A stretch of DNA of 5,762 nucleotides from Candidatus Nitrosotalea sp. FS (lineage in GTDB: Archaea > Thermoproteota > Nitrososphaeria > Nitrososphaerales > Nitrosopumilaceae), in contig NZ_RCMC01000272.1 in NCBI RefSeq assembly GCF_011319475.1, positions 12,822 through 18,583 on the forward strand, in the 5' to 3' direction. A program made the position numbers and the translations under genes. Numbering within the stretch: the stretch's first letter is position 1; each line of letters opens with the position of its first letter. Below are positions 1 to 5,762 of this stretch, piece after piece. A model generated the notes under the pieces. The model had not been told where the DNA came from. It saw only the letters and a list, made by a program, of their open reading frames with translations, and did no database searches.

Positions 1-1
1 C

Positions 2-1804
2 AGGATAGGGAAAATGAGATCTGCAAACATGGATACGTTAGTGGTAACTGGAACTACCGCTGCGTATTTGTTTAGCGCAGTTAACACATTTCCCACTCCA
101 ACATGGCATAACATCTACTTTGATGCATCGTCAGTAGTTATAACTTTCATAATTCTTGGAAAATATCTAGAGACCAAAACAAAGGGTAAAGCTTCGTCGC
201 TTGTACGAAAAATGCTCGAGCTTCAACCCAAGACTACGAGGATAAAAAAAGATGGGCAGGAGCTCGATGTGCCAATTGAGGTCATAAAGCCTGGCGACAT
301 TATTCTTGTAAGGCCTGGGGAAAAAATTCCAGTTGACAGTCTAATTCTAGAAGGAAGTTCAGCCGTTGATGAGTCCATGATCACAGGTGAGTCCATACCT
401 GTAGGCAAGAAGATTGGAGACTATGCTATAGGCGGAACAGTTAACCAAGAGGGCATACTAGTAATCAGAGCAGAAAAAGTGGGAAGCGATACAATGCTTG
501 CCCAAGTTGTCAAGCTAGTCGAAGATGCCATGGGCAGAAAGCCGCCTATGCAGAGAACAGTGGATAAGATTGCAGGATATTTTGCTTTTGTAGTCATGGT
601 TGTTGCTTTTGCAACTTTTATCACTTGGTATTTGTTTACGCCCATAGGTGTACATCAACTTGCTACATCTCTCATTCCAGCAGTGGCAATACTTGTTGTA
701 GCATGTCCGTGTGCACTTGGACTTGCCACTCCTACTGCAATAATGGTTGGAATGAGTAAAGCCGCTCAGAATGGAGTTGTCTTCAAGGGTGGTGACTCGC
801 TTGAAATTCTTGGCAGGATAAAAATTGCAGTCTTTGACAAGACTGGTACTCTGACACAAGGAAAACCAAAGATCACAGACATCATAACTATCAAGCAGAA
901 TGTGTTTGCATCAGAAAATGTTGCAAGTGGGATGAATGCTGATAAGAAAATACTTGAGATCGCAGCTGTTGCTGAAAAAAATTCTGAACATCCTCTTGCC
1001 AAGTCAATTGTACAACATGCCATTGATTCAAAGATTCATTTGTCTAATACTACAGAATTTGTTGTCATTCCAGGAAAAGGAGTGAATGCAGTATATGATG
1101 GCAAAAACATACTAGTAGGAAGCTCAAGGTTTATGGAAGATGCGGGAATACGCACAGAGTCTGTAGAATCATCTTTGATTAAATTCCAAGAAGAGGGAAA
1201 GACTGCCATACTTGTTGCGTTAGATAAACAACTTGTTGGTATTATTGCACTATTAGATACTCCAAAACCAAATGCCAAGATTGCCATACAGTCCCTGAAA
1301 AAAATGGGAATTCAAGTTGTGATGCTCACAGGAGATAATGAAAGGACTGCCGGTACAGTGGCAAAGGAACTTGATATTGACAAATTCTTTGCAAATGTTT
1401 TACCATCTGGCAAAGCTGACATCATAAAACTGTTGCAAAAAGAAGGAAAAATAGTCATGGTTGGAGATGGAATAAACGATGCACCTGCCTTGACCGAGGC
1501 TGATGTTGGAATTGCCATAGGTAGTGGAACCGATATTGCACTAGAGGCAGGCAAAGTAGTGCTCATCAGAGATGATTTAACAGATGTCGTATCTGCAATT
1601 GAAATAAGTAAAAAAACGATGAACAAGATAAGGCAGAATCTTTTCTATGCTTTTGTATATAATGCGGCTTTGATACCGTTGGCGGGATTGGGTCTACTTT
1701 ATCCTGCTCTTGCAGGTCTTGCTATGGCTGCAAGCTCTGTTTCTGTAACAAGTAGTTCACTGTTGCTCAGACGATGGACACCACCAAGCAGGAAAAAACA
1801 ATGA
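2..1804 (+). CDS. copA: Copper-exporting P-type ATPase (P1B-1, CopA family), 5'-truncated by the window edge
   Basis: This is a membrane pump that uses ATP to expel Cu(I) from the cytoplasm. The frame is open to base 2, and the first visible residues already match the family's third transmembrane helix. The Met at base 14 is therefore internal, and the N-terminal metal-binding domain(s) and TM1-2 lie outside the window. Numbering from that Met, the actuator-domain TGES is at 124-127 and the TM6 ion-binding CPC at 231-233. The phosphorylated Asp is D275 in DKTGTLT. The nucleotide-domain HP is at 326-327, TGDN starts at 439, and the hinge GDGINDAP starts at 484. TM7 has Tyr549-Asn550 and TM8 has M571-A-A-S-S; YN plus MxxSS is the Cu(I) signature and argues against Zn/Cd specificity. 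All catalytic residues are intact. The stop overlaps the start of the next gene. Cu(I) specificity comes from family knowledge; direction of transport is inferred. Confidence 0.95.
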   Translation, partial: RIGKMRSANMDTLVVTGTTAAYLFSAVNTFPTPTWHNIYFDASSVVITFIILGKYLETKTKGKASSLVRKMLELQPKTTRIKKDGQELDVPIEVIKPGDIILVRPGEKIPVDSLILEGSSAVDESMITGESIPVGKKIGDYAIGGTVNQEGILVIRAEKVGSDTMLAQVVKLVEDAMGRKPPMQRTVDKIAGYFAFVVMVVAFATFITWYLFTPIGVHQLATSLIPAVAILVVACPCALGLATPTAIMVGMSKAAQNGVVFKGGDSLEILGRIKIAVFDKTGTLTQGKPKITDIITIKQNVFASENVASGMNADKKILEIAAVAEKNSEHPLAKSIVQHAIDSKIHLSNTTEFVVIPGKGVNAVYDGKNILVGSSRFMEDAGIRTESVESSLIKFQEEGKTAILVALDKQLVGIIALLDTPKPNAKIAIQSLKKMGIQVVMLTGDNERTAGTVAKELDIDKFFANVLPSGKADIIKLLQKEGKIVMVGDGINDAPALTEADVGIAIGSGTDIALEAGKVVLIRDDLTDVVSAIEISKKTMNKIRQNLFYAFVYNAALIPLAGLGLLYPALAGLAMAASSVSVTSSSLLLRRWTPPSRKKQ

Positions 1805-2028
1805 TGTCGTGTAATTCTAAAATGAACAAGAGAAATAAAATTGTAATATTGGTCGCATCATTTCTTGCATCTATCGGTGTAACATATTTTGCATTTACTT
1901 TACACAATCTTGCATTAGCTGTTTTTGTTCCAGTGCTTCTTGCTTTTCTTCCATGCTTGATCATGTGTGGAATTGTAGGAGGATCTATGTTGCTAGTTCC
2001 TAGATTGTCAAAAAACAAAAATCAGTAA
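1801..2028 (+). CDS. Small two-helix membrane protein with a C-x3-C pair, coupled to copA
   Basis: This is a 75-residue protein of unknown function. The ATG at 1801 overlaps the copA stop as ATGA, and AGGA at 1790-1793 lies 7 nt upstream, a good ribosome-binding distance. This favours 1801 over the in-frame ATG at 1774, which would overlap copA by 31 nt; the second ATG at 1804 is also possible. A short basic N-terminus (K7, K10, R11, K13) precedes a first helix at about 14-33. A second helix at about 37-66 contains P51-C52-L-I-M-C56-G, followed by a basic tail. The two cysteines are one helical turn apart with a methionine between them, a plausible Cu(I) site. Position-specific coupling to copA suggests a role in copper homeostasis, such as a transport accessory or sensor. 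That role is inferred from context; I do not recognise the family. Confidence 0.72.
   Translation: MMSCNSKMNKRNKIVILVASFLASIGVTYFAFTLHNLALAVFVPVLLAFLPCLIMCGIVGGSMLLVPRLSKNKNQ
2010..2021 (-). terminator. Oligo-T terminator candidate for the converging membrane-protein gene
   Basis: Read on the minus strand this is T5-G-T6, beginning 24 nt past the stop codon of the 140-residue gene. Archaeal RNA polymerase can terminate at T-rich tracts without a strong hairpin, so this could end that transcript. The tract lies inside the 3' end of the oppositely oriented 75-residue gene, where it supplies its lysine- and asparagine-rich tail codons. The T tract is visible; its use as a terminator is inferred. 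Confidence 0.45.
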
Positions 2029-2045
2029 TACAAACTATTGATTTA

Positions 2046-2468
2046 CTAGATTCTTAACAATTTTGAAACTTTGTAATTGTAGTTAGACAAATGCGCAAAG
2101 CCCATGATGGCAGCTCCTGTTATCTGCAAACTTATAGAATAGTACCAATACATTCCTATGAACATGAGGACTATGCCAGAGACTGCCAGAGGGATCAGCT
2201 TAATTTTTCCACTAAACCAAATTCCTAAGAGCATAAATGCTGATGAGGCTACAAGTAATGCATCTCCCCACTGACTGCTAAAAAATGCCAAAACTATGTT
2301 GTCCTTTTTTTGGTCATCCATGTTCATAGAGTTCATGCTCTGCATGCCAGAGTCTTTTGAAAATGCTGCTGCAAATGAGCCACCCATGCTTATGCTCATA
2401 AGGATAGTGCACATGCTTATGCCAAATACTCCTACACAACATACGGCCTTAGTTTTATGGGTCTTCAC
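2046..2468 (-). CDS. Membrane protein with a Met-rich segment, possibly copper-binding
   Basis: This is a 140-residue hypothetical membrane protein starting with GTG at 2468. The start is supported by a TATA box centred 27 nt upstream, which would give a transcript beginning at or next to the start codon. A basic N-terminus (K2, K5, K7) leads into a hydrophobic stretch at about 8-36 containing C10-C11, C20, M19, M24 and M28. This could be an uncleaved signal anchor. Then comes a polar segment with M42-x2-M45-x2-M48-x-M50 and two aspartates. Met clusters of this spacing bind Cu(I) in periplasmic and extracellular copper proteins. Further helices are at about 69-86, 90-111 and perhaps 113-128. 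If the N-terminus is cytoplasmic, the Met segment faces outside. It converges on the copA pair with 17 nt between stops. The copper link is inferred from the Met cluster and neighbours; I do not recognise a named family. Confidence 0.75.
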   Translation of the reverse strand: MKTHKTKAVCCVGVFGISMCTILMSISMGGSFAAAFSKDSGMQSMNSMNMDDQKKDNIVLAFFSSQWGDALLVASSAFMLLGIWFSGKIKLIPLAVSGIVLMFIGMYWYYSISLQITGAAIMGFAHLSNYNYKVSKLLRI

Positions 2469-2491
2469 TTGACCGTTTTTTGTTTGTACAT

Positions 2492-2499
2492 TCTATAAA
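2492..2499 (-). promoter_or_regulatory. TATA box for the 140-residue membrane protein gene
   Basis: The minus strand reads TTTATAGA, preceded by a purine-rich stretch (AAGAAAA) suitable for TFB binding. Its centre lies 27 nt from the GTG at 2468, the spacing expected for a leaderless archaeal transcript. It sits in the 66-nt gap after the upstream thyX-like gene, so the membrane protein gene probably has its own promoter rather than depending only on read-through. Confidence 0.6.
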
Positions 2500-2534
2500 T
2501 TTTCTTGTGCTGTTTTACCGGATTGAATTCTATG

Positions 2535-4169
2535 CTAGTTTCCTGAAAGTTTCTTTCGTTTTTCTTCTATTCTTTTTTCTGCTTCTAGTCTTTCAAGAGT
2601 ATATGATTTCATGTCTGCAAACTTGATTATGTTGGACAGGTTTGGATGGACTTTTTTAATGGACTTGAACATTTCCTGTGCGACTTTTCTATAGTCTTGA
2701 TGTCCTTGTGGGACGGTTCTTAATTCAATCAAGTGCGATGCTTCGCGAAGATTTAGTTTCATAAAATATGGATAATTGTATGCAAAGTTTACAACATATT
2801 GGGCCTGCTCTGGCATCTTTGTTTTGATAACATCCCAAACTTCTTTTGATTTGTACATACAGTCATCAAAGTCTTTTTTGATTCCAAGTTGTTTTATCTC
2901 GTTTGGCATAAAATATCCACGGTTTGCGGCAAGTAACTGTCGCTCAAGTGTAAGCACACGGTGTCTGTGAAAGTCACGAAACATACCAAAGTTTGTCAAA
3001 AAATCAAATGTGTAATCTGTCATTTCAAATGCACGTGGAGGCCTCTGTCTTCTGTTCTGTCTTTGATCAGAAAATATTTTTATTATTTTTTTCCTTTCTT
3101 GCGATTTTATTTTTTTTACTTGTACAAGTATGTCTCTATATGACATACCTGCTGACTGTTCATATAATATGGAAGCAATTATTTTCTCTTCTGCCTTTTT
3201 TTCTTGTTCCCAATCAACTAAATCTGTAAGGCGATTTGTATTTCCTTTTACTTTGAGATGTTTCTTGCCAAGTGAAATAGATTTTGTCTTGATATTTTTT
3301 AGATATTTTTGCAAGGCCTTACCGTGTGTATCGTCTGCTCTTCTTACAAATGACTTTATTGTGGTATTCAATTCTCTCTGAATCTTGGCTGCAAGAACCC
3401 TTTCTTCCTCGAGGCCTGAGGAATAGAGTATGGTAAGCAGGTACTCAAAGGCTCTACCGTTTCCTGTTATGCCAACATTAGTCAGAGTGGATGCTGGAAG
3501 TAATCCTCTGAGAATGTCTAATGCCTTGGCTCGAATTGTTGCATTGTAAATTCTAGATGCGGACTTTGTCTCATCTTCGCTTGTTAGTTTGGAATATAGC
3601 ACATCTGTTCCATTGGAGTTTCGAAACTTTTGATTCTCGATTGGCTCTCGCTCTTTCATGTAATCTATTGCTGGCTGGATACTCTTCGAATATACTTCAA
3701 AATCCAAGTTGCATGCCTCAAGGTACTTGTCTGCGTATCTTGAACTCATTATTTCTGGCTCTCTGTAAAACTTGTACTCTCCATTTACTTTTTTGTCCCA
3801 TGCAACATACCTCGAAGATTTTTCAAGATACGACAATCCAATTCTACGGTCTTCAATTTTTTTTACTGCAATGTTTGACAAGCCTTCAATTGCAATCTGC
3901 GCTTCTCCAAGTTCTGCAACAGAATCGTCTCCATATTCAAGTAAAACTTTATTGTAAAATTCTTCACCACGATTTTCGTTTTGCGCAAACTCGTCCAAGA
4001 AAATTTTTCGCATGCTCTTGTCAGTTCTACTGTATCTTGACATCAGAGCGCCCCTGTCAACCTGTCTTGGACTGGTAATGGCAAATACAGAATCGTCTAC
4101 ATTTGAAAAATGTTTCAAAAGAATTTCTTTTTCAGAACCTGAAAACTCTGATGACAATATATCGTTCAA
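2535..4169 (-). CDS. Two-domain ThyX-like (flavin-dependent thymidylate synthase superfamily) protein
   Basis: Classical ThyX makes dTMP from dUMP with FAD, NADPH and methylene-tetrahydrofolate, and is about 220-250 residues. This protein has 544 residues and appears to carry two ThyX-type folds. The first half has YGDDSV at 79-84, then D107-R-R followed by S113 and S118-S-R-Y121, where a classical enzyme has RHR-x7/8-S and RY. It ends with an N-V-G-x-T-G-N-G-R-A segment at 231-240. The second half keeps R402-H-R404 and GYF-M-P at 418-422. Its tail around N473-x-R475, E482-L-R484 and Q488-x5-R494 resembles the dUMP-binding end of ThyX, but it lacks the motif serine. Long ThyX-annotated proteins of this layout exist in archaea and bacteria. 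dTMP synthesis is uncertain given the split motifs. The start is TTG at 4169, or TTG at 4157, which sits better behind AGAAGG (4173-4178); no ATG is available before the conserved region. It lies 18 nt after the hypothetical gene, probably in one operon. Confidence 0.85.
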   Translation of the reverse strand: MNDILSSEFSGSEKEILLKHFSNVDDSVFAITSPRQVDRGALMSRYSRTDKSMRKIFLDEFAQNENRGEEFYNKVLLEYGDDSVAELGEAQIAIEGLSNIAVKKIEDRRIGLSYLEKSSRYVAWDKKVNGEYKFYREPEIMSSRYADKYLEACNLDFEVYSKSIQPAIDYMKEREPIENQKFRNSNGTDVLYSKLTSEDETKSASRIYNATIRAKALDILRGLLPASTLTNVGITGNGRAFEYLLTILYSSGLEEERVLAAKIQRELNTTIKSFVRRADDTHGKALQKYLKNIKTKSISLGKKHLKVKGNTNRLTDLVDWEQEKKAEEKIIASILYEQSAGMSYRDILVQVKKIKSQERKKIIKIFSDQRQNRRQRPPRAFEMTDYTFDFLTNFGMFRDFHRHRVLTLERQLLAANRGYFMPNEIKQLGIKKDFDDCMYKSKEVWDVIKTKMPEQAQYVVNFAYNYPYFMKLNLREASHLIELRTVPQGHQDYRKVAQEMFKSIKKVHPNLSNIIKFADMKSYTLERLEAEKRIEEKRKKLSGN

Positions 4170-4187
4170 ACCTTCTGTAGATAATAA

Positions 4188-4472
4188 CTACTTCTTTCCA
4201 ATCTGGATCAGATCGGATGGACCCATCTTTGGTGCATTGTGTTTTACCTGCCATCGGAGTAAAACTTCTTTGAAGGAATCAGCTTCTTGCGGATCTTCAG
4301 TATACATCAAAGTTGTTACCCACTTACCTGGACCTGCAGTTCCGCCCATGGAGTTCATCCAAAAGTCTGTCGGCATGTTTTCAAACGCCTTGTTTTTTTC
4401 ATCCCGGCTCATGTCTACCCAACGTTTGGAGACAAAGTGTAGTATCTGATCTAGTTCTTCCTTTGTAATCAT
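4188..4472 (-). CDS. Conserved-looking small hypothetical protein, first gene of the thyX-like operon
   Basis: This is a 94-residue soluble protein that I do not recognise. ATG at 4472 is chosen over the in-frame TTG at 4493. A TATA box centred near 4501.5 predicts transcription starting within a few bases of 4472, and the TTG lies only a few bases from that box, too close to be transcribed. There is no Shine-Dalgarno sequence, as expected for a leaderless message. The N-terminus (about 4-33) looks helical and charged. Next is an M-G-G-T-A-G-P-G-K-W stretch at 42-51, then a probable strand (VTTLMY, 52-57) and another helix around 60-76. It has four tryptophans and no cysteine. The Gly-rich stretch does not match a Walker A motif. 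It ends 18 nt before the ThyX-like gene, in the same reading frame, and is divergent from cdvA. Its function is unknown. Confidence 0.8.
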   Translation of the reverse strand: MITKEELDQILHFVSKRWVDMSRDEKNKAFENMPTDFWMNSMGGTAGPGKWVTTLMYTEDPQEADSFKEVLLRWQVKHNAPKMGPSDLIQIGKK

Positions 4473-4497
4473 TATTGGACCATTACTATGCAAGTGA

Positions 4498-4505
4498 TTA
4501 TAAAA
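4498..4505 (-). promoter_or_regulatory. TATA box for the hypothetical/thyX-like operon
   Basis: The minus strand reads TTTTATAA, with A-rich tracts upstream of it (on the plus strand, T6 at 4513-4518 and T5 at 4522-4526). Its centre is about 29-30 nt from the ATG at 4472, giving a leaderless or 2-5 nt leader transcript. This spacing settles the start codon of the hypothetical gene. Confidence 0.6.
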
Positions 4506-4530
4506 TTACGCATTTTTTGTATTTTTGCAT

Positions 4531-4550
4531 GATCATTAGCTAAAATGATC
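4531..4550. repeat. Perfect 7-bp inverted repeat in the divergent promoter region, candidate operator
   Basis: GATCATT at 4531-4537 and AATGATC at 4544-4550 are exact inverted copies separated by 6 nt. The dyad centre (4540.5) lies about 39 nt from the minus-strand TATA centre and 50 nt from the cdvA TATA centre, so a bound dimer could act on both promoters. The half-site centres are 13 bp apart, a little over one helical turn. The repeat is seen directly; a regulator binding there is inferred. Confidence 0.5.
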
Positions 4551-4586
4551 TTACCAAAACTGAAAAGCTTGTTAACATGTTCCTGA

Positions 4587-4594
4587 TTATATGA
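4587..4594 (+). promoter_or_regulatory. TATA box for cdvA
   Basis: TTATATGA is centred about 24 nt upstream of the cdvA ATG at 4614, consistent with leaderless transcription. No Shine-Dalgarno sequence precedes the start. An 8-bp palindrome, AACATGTT (4574-4581), lies just upstream, where TFB contacts would fall. The TTTAAA at 4597-4602 is too close to the ATG to serve a leaderless start. Confidence 0.55.
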
Positions 4595-4613
4595 AATTTA
4601 AAACACCTACCTA

Positions 4614-5435
4614 ATGAGCAAGGAAGAGATCGAATTTATCGGCAAGCAAGTTAAGGACATGTACGGCACCTATATCGGCAAAGTAATAGGGACTATAACA
4701 GACATTGATGGAAGTGTACAAACCGTTGGTGTTGATTGTGGTTCTGAAGGACTTAAGCAGATAGCATTCGAGCAATTGGTCATTCAAGGACAGTATGTAA
4801 TTTTCATTCCTAGATGGAGATTAGATGCCCAAAGACTATTGCGAGAGAAGGGGCTTACCATGCGTCGTATACGTGCCCTGATGGATATCGTATCTGAAAA
4901 CGATGACATGAAAGACGATGCTGAATTGATCCATGAGAAGTATAAGATGAAATTGTTAACTCTGGATGAGACTGAGAGACAGATTAAAGAAAAACTTGAG
5001 AAAAGACTCGGAGAACTTGATGGTCAACTAAAGTCAATCAGGATGCTAAGATTTGACGCCAAGTTGCAAAACAAGAGCAATGAGATATCTGATGCCAAGT
5101 ATGATTTAGTCAAAACTCACACAGTTGAAATCATCGAACACATCGAACACGAAAAGGCAGAGATAACAAGCATCCAACGTCGCATCAACGATCTTTCAGT
5201 TGAGAGTGGAGAGCGCATAGAAAGTCCAAAACAGGACGTTCATTCAGCCGCCATTTCATATCTTGGAAAGGTAGAAAGTCCTTCTCCTTCACAACCAAAG
5301 ACTCCAGCACCTGCGGACATTGGAGTTGGTACTAGTATTCCCACTGCACCAGCAACAAAGCCTGTAGCCATCGGAGTCGATGGTGACGAAGCCCCTCAAG
5401 ATTCAGACTGGCTTAAGAGAATATCATCCTCCTAG
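4614..5435 (+). CDS. cdvA: Cell division protein CdvA (PRC-barrel and coiled-coil)
   Basis: CdvA is the membrane- and DNA-associated scaffold of the archaeal ESCRT-like division machinery. It assembles at mid-cell and recruits CdvB (ESCRT-III), which CdvC (Vps4-type ATPase) remodels. The 273-residue product shows the family layout. A beta-rich PRC-barrel domain at about 1-70 includes Y17-G-T-Y-I-G-K-V and ends at V62-I-F-I-P-R-W. A charged alpha-helical coiled coil follows at about 95-198. A disordered Pro/Ser/Thr/Ala-rich linker spans about 200-260, and a short tail (D263-S-D-W-L-K-R-I) sits where Sulfolobus CdvA carries its ESCRT-III-binding segment. It is somewhat longer than Sulfolobus CdvA (about 240 residues), probably because of the linker. 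cdvB and cdvC are not adjacent, as in Nitrosopumilus, where the cdv genes are scattered. ATG 4614 is supported by the TATA spacing and the complete barrel. The domain assignment is firm; the tail's CdvB-binding role is inferred. Confidence 0.9.
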   Translation: MSKEEIEFIGKQVKDMYGTYIGKVIGTITDIDGSVQTVGVDCGSEGLKQIAFEQLVIQGQYVIFIPRWRLDAQRLLREKGLTMRRIRALMDIVSENDDMKDDAELIHEKYKMKLLTLDETERQIKEKLEKRLGELDGQLKSIRMLRFDAKLQNKSNEISDAKYDLVKTHTVEIIEHIEHEKAEITSIQRRINDLSVESGERIESPKQDVHSAAISYLGKVESPSPSQPKTPAPADIGVGTSIPTAPATKPVAIGVDGDEAPQDSDWLKRISSS

Positions 5436-5458
5436 TACAACCTGACGGGATTGAAGGA

Positions 5459-5494
5459 TTCGCTCCCAACTCCATTTGAGCGAACCTTTTTTTT
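5459..5494 (+). terminator. Hairpin plus T8 tract after cdvA
   Basis: TTCGCTC (5459-5465) pairs exactly with GAGCGAA (5478-5484) around a 12-nt loop. Two cytosines and eight thymines (5487-5494) follow. It begins 23 nt after the cdvA stop, the layout of an intrinsic terminator. Since it lies only 23 nt ahead of the next gene's probable start, it could instead act as an operator or attenuator for that gene. Confidence 0.6.
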
Positions 5495-5517
5495 GACATG
5501 CATGCTACCTGATTGTA

Positions 5518-5762
5518 TTGGACTTGTATAACATAGGTCTTGGAAACAATGATCTAAAGACAAGGGCTGCGGCAAACCAAAACAGCGTAAAATTCTGGGA
5601 GTCTCAGGCTGAGAATCTTTATTGGTCTAAACGCTGGCACACTGCACTAGAGTGGAATCCTCCTTTTGCACAATGGTTTGTGGGGGGAAAAATCAATGCA
5701 TCTTACAATGCTCTTGACAGAATAGTACAGAAAAACCCAGACAAAAAGGCAATACTTTGGGA
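5518..5762 (+). CDS. acs: Acetyl-CoA synthetase family (AMP-forming), N-terminal part, cut by the window edge
   Basis: The visible 81 codons match the N-terminal domain of AMP-forming acetyl-CoA synthetases, which convert acetate (or a related short acid), ATP and CoA to acyl-CoA, AMP and pyrophosphate. The key pattern is F27-W-E, L34-Y-W36, then W40, N47-P-P, W53-F-V-G-G-K-I-N60, A64-L-D-R-I-V and A78-I-L-W. The adenylation motifs and catalytic lysine lie beyond the window, so the substrate cannot be read. The frame is open from a stop at 5494-5496 and contains no ATG or GTG before the conserved region. TTG at 5518 is the best start; TTG at 5524 is the alternative. No Shine-Dalgarno sequence or good TATA box is visible; the T8 tract occupies the expected promoter position. 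Related acyl-CoA synthetases, such as propionyl- or 3-hydroxypropionyl-specific forms, cannot be excluded. Confidence 0.8.
   Translation, partial: MDLYNIGLGNNDLKTRAAANQNSVKFWESQAENLYWSKRWHTALEWNPPFAQWFVGGKINASYNALDRIVQKNPDKKAILW

Noticed and set aside
515..859. Minus-strand ORFs inside the copA region, including one of 114 codons
   Set aside because: All lie antisense to an intact ATPase with every catalytic motif present; none has a promoter or recognisable domain.
1774..1800. Upstream ATG extending the small membrane protein by nine residues
   Set aside because: The ATGA overlap at 1801 has an AGGA site at proper spacing. The extension MDTTKQEKT is polar and overlaps the end of copA in another frame.
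2241..2274. C/D-box small RNA on the plus strand (TGATGA at 2241-2246, CTGA at 2271-2274)
   Set aside because: The base before TGATGA is C rather than a purine, no internal D'/C' boxes or terminal stem were found, and the site is inside a coding region.
2436..2441. MerT-like mercury transporter suggested by Cys-Cys in the first helix of the 140-residue protein
   Set aside because: The proline following the MerT cysteine pair is absent, the remaining helices do not match, and no other mer gene is present.
3557..4078. A 173-codon plus-strand ORF and several shorter ones antisense to the ThyX-like gene
   Set aside because: They are rich in Cys, Leu, Phe and Ser, as expected from reading the antisense of an AT-rich gene, overlap a strong coding region, and show no domain.
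4170..4190. TAG read-through joining the hypothetical and the ThyX-like gene into one protein
   Set aside because: The shared frame has a one-in-three chance of arising randomly, no stem-loop recoding element was seen after TAG, and a separate TTG start is available.
4473..4493. TTG start at 4493 for the 94-residue hypothetical protein
   Set aside because: It lies only a few bases downstream of the TATA box, so it would not be in the transcript.
4597..4602. TTTAAA as the cdvA TATA box
   Set aside because: It would place the transcription start inside the cdvA coding sequence; TTATATGA at 4587-4594 fits the ATG better.

Overview
The window looks like AT-rich chromosomal DNA from an ammonia-oxidising-type archaeon of the Nitrososphaerota (Thaumarchaeota), most likely the Nitrosopumilales side. 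The strongest marker is an intact CdvA, a cell-division protein known only from Thermoproteota and Nitrososphaerota. The other supports are archaeal TATA boxes about 24-30 nt from start codons (leaderless or nearly leaderless genes), tight gene packing, a Cu(I)-ATPase, and the start of an acetyl-CoA synthetase family gene. The lineage is inferred from protein recognition by eye, not from a database search.

Left part (1-2468): the 3' three quarters of a copper-exporting P1B-ATPase runs off the left edge. It is followed, with an ATGA stop/start overlap, by a 75-residue two-helix membrane protein carrying a C-x3-C pair. Converging on these from the other strand, with only 17 nt between stop codons, is a 140-residue membrane protein with a methionine-rich segment. 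Together they look like a small copper-handling cluster; only the ATPase has a function recognisable from its own motifs.

Middle (2535-4472, minus strand): a 94-residue hypothetical gene leads an apparent two-gene operon. The second gene encodes a 544-residue protein that appears to hold two tandem ThyX (flavin-dependent thymidylate synthase) folds, with an altered signature motif in the first. Whether it makes dTMP cannot be decided from sequence.

Right part (4473-5762): a 141-nt divergent intergenic region holds a TATA box for each direction and a perfect 7-bp inverted repeat between them. cdvA follows on the plus strand. cdvB and cdvC do not flank it, so the three genes are not clustered as in Sulfolobus. 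A hairpin plus T8 tract follows cdvA, only 23 nt before the probable TTG start of an AMP-forming acetyl-CoA synthetase family gene that runs off the right edge.

No gene-free stretch exceeds 300 bases. No rRNA, tRNA, CRISPR, insertion sequence or attachment site was seen. I see no convincing new defence or mobile system here. The items most worth checking are the small copper-associated membrane proteins, the two-fold ThyX-like protein with its partner, and the divergent cdvA regulatory region.
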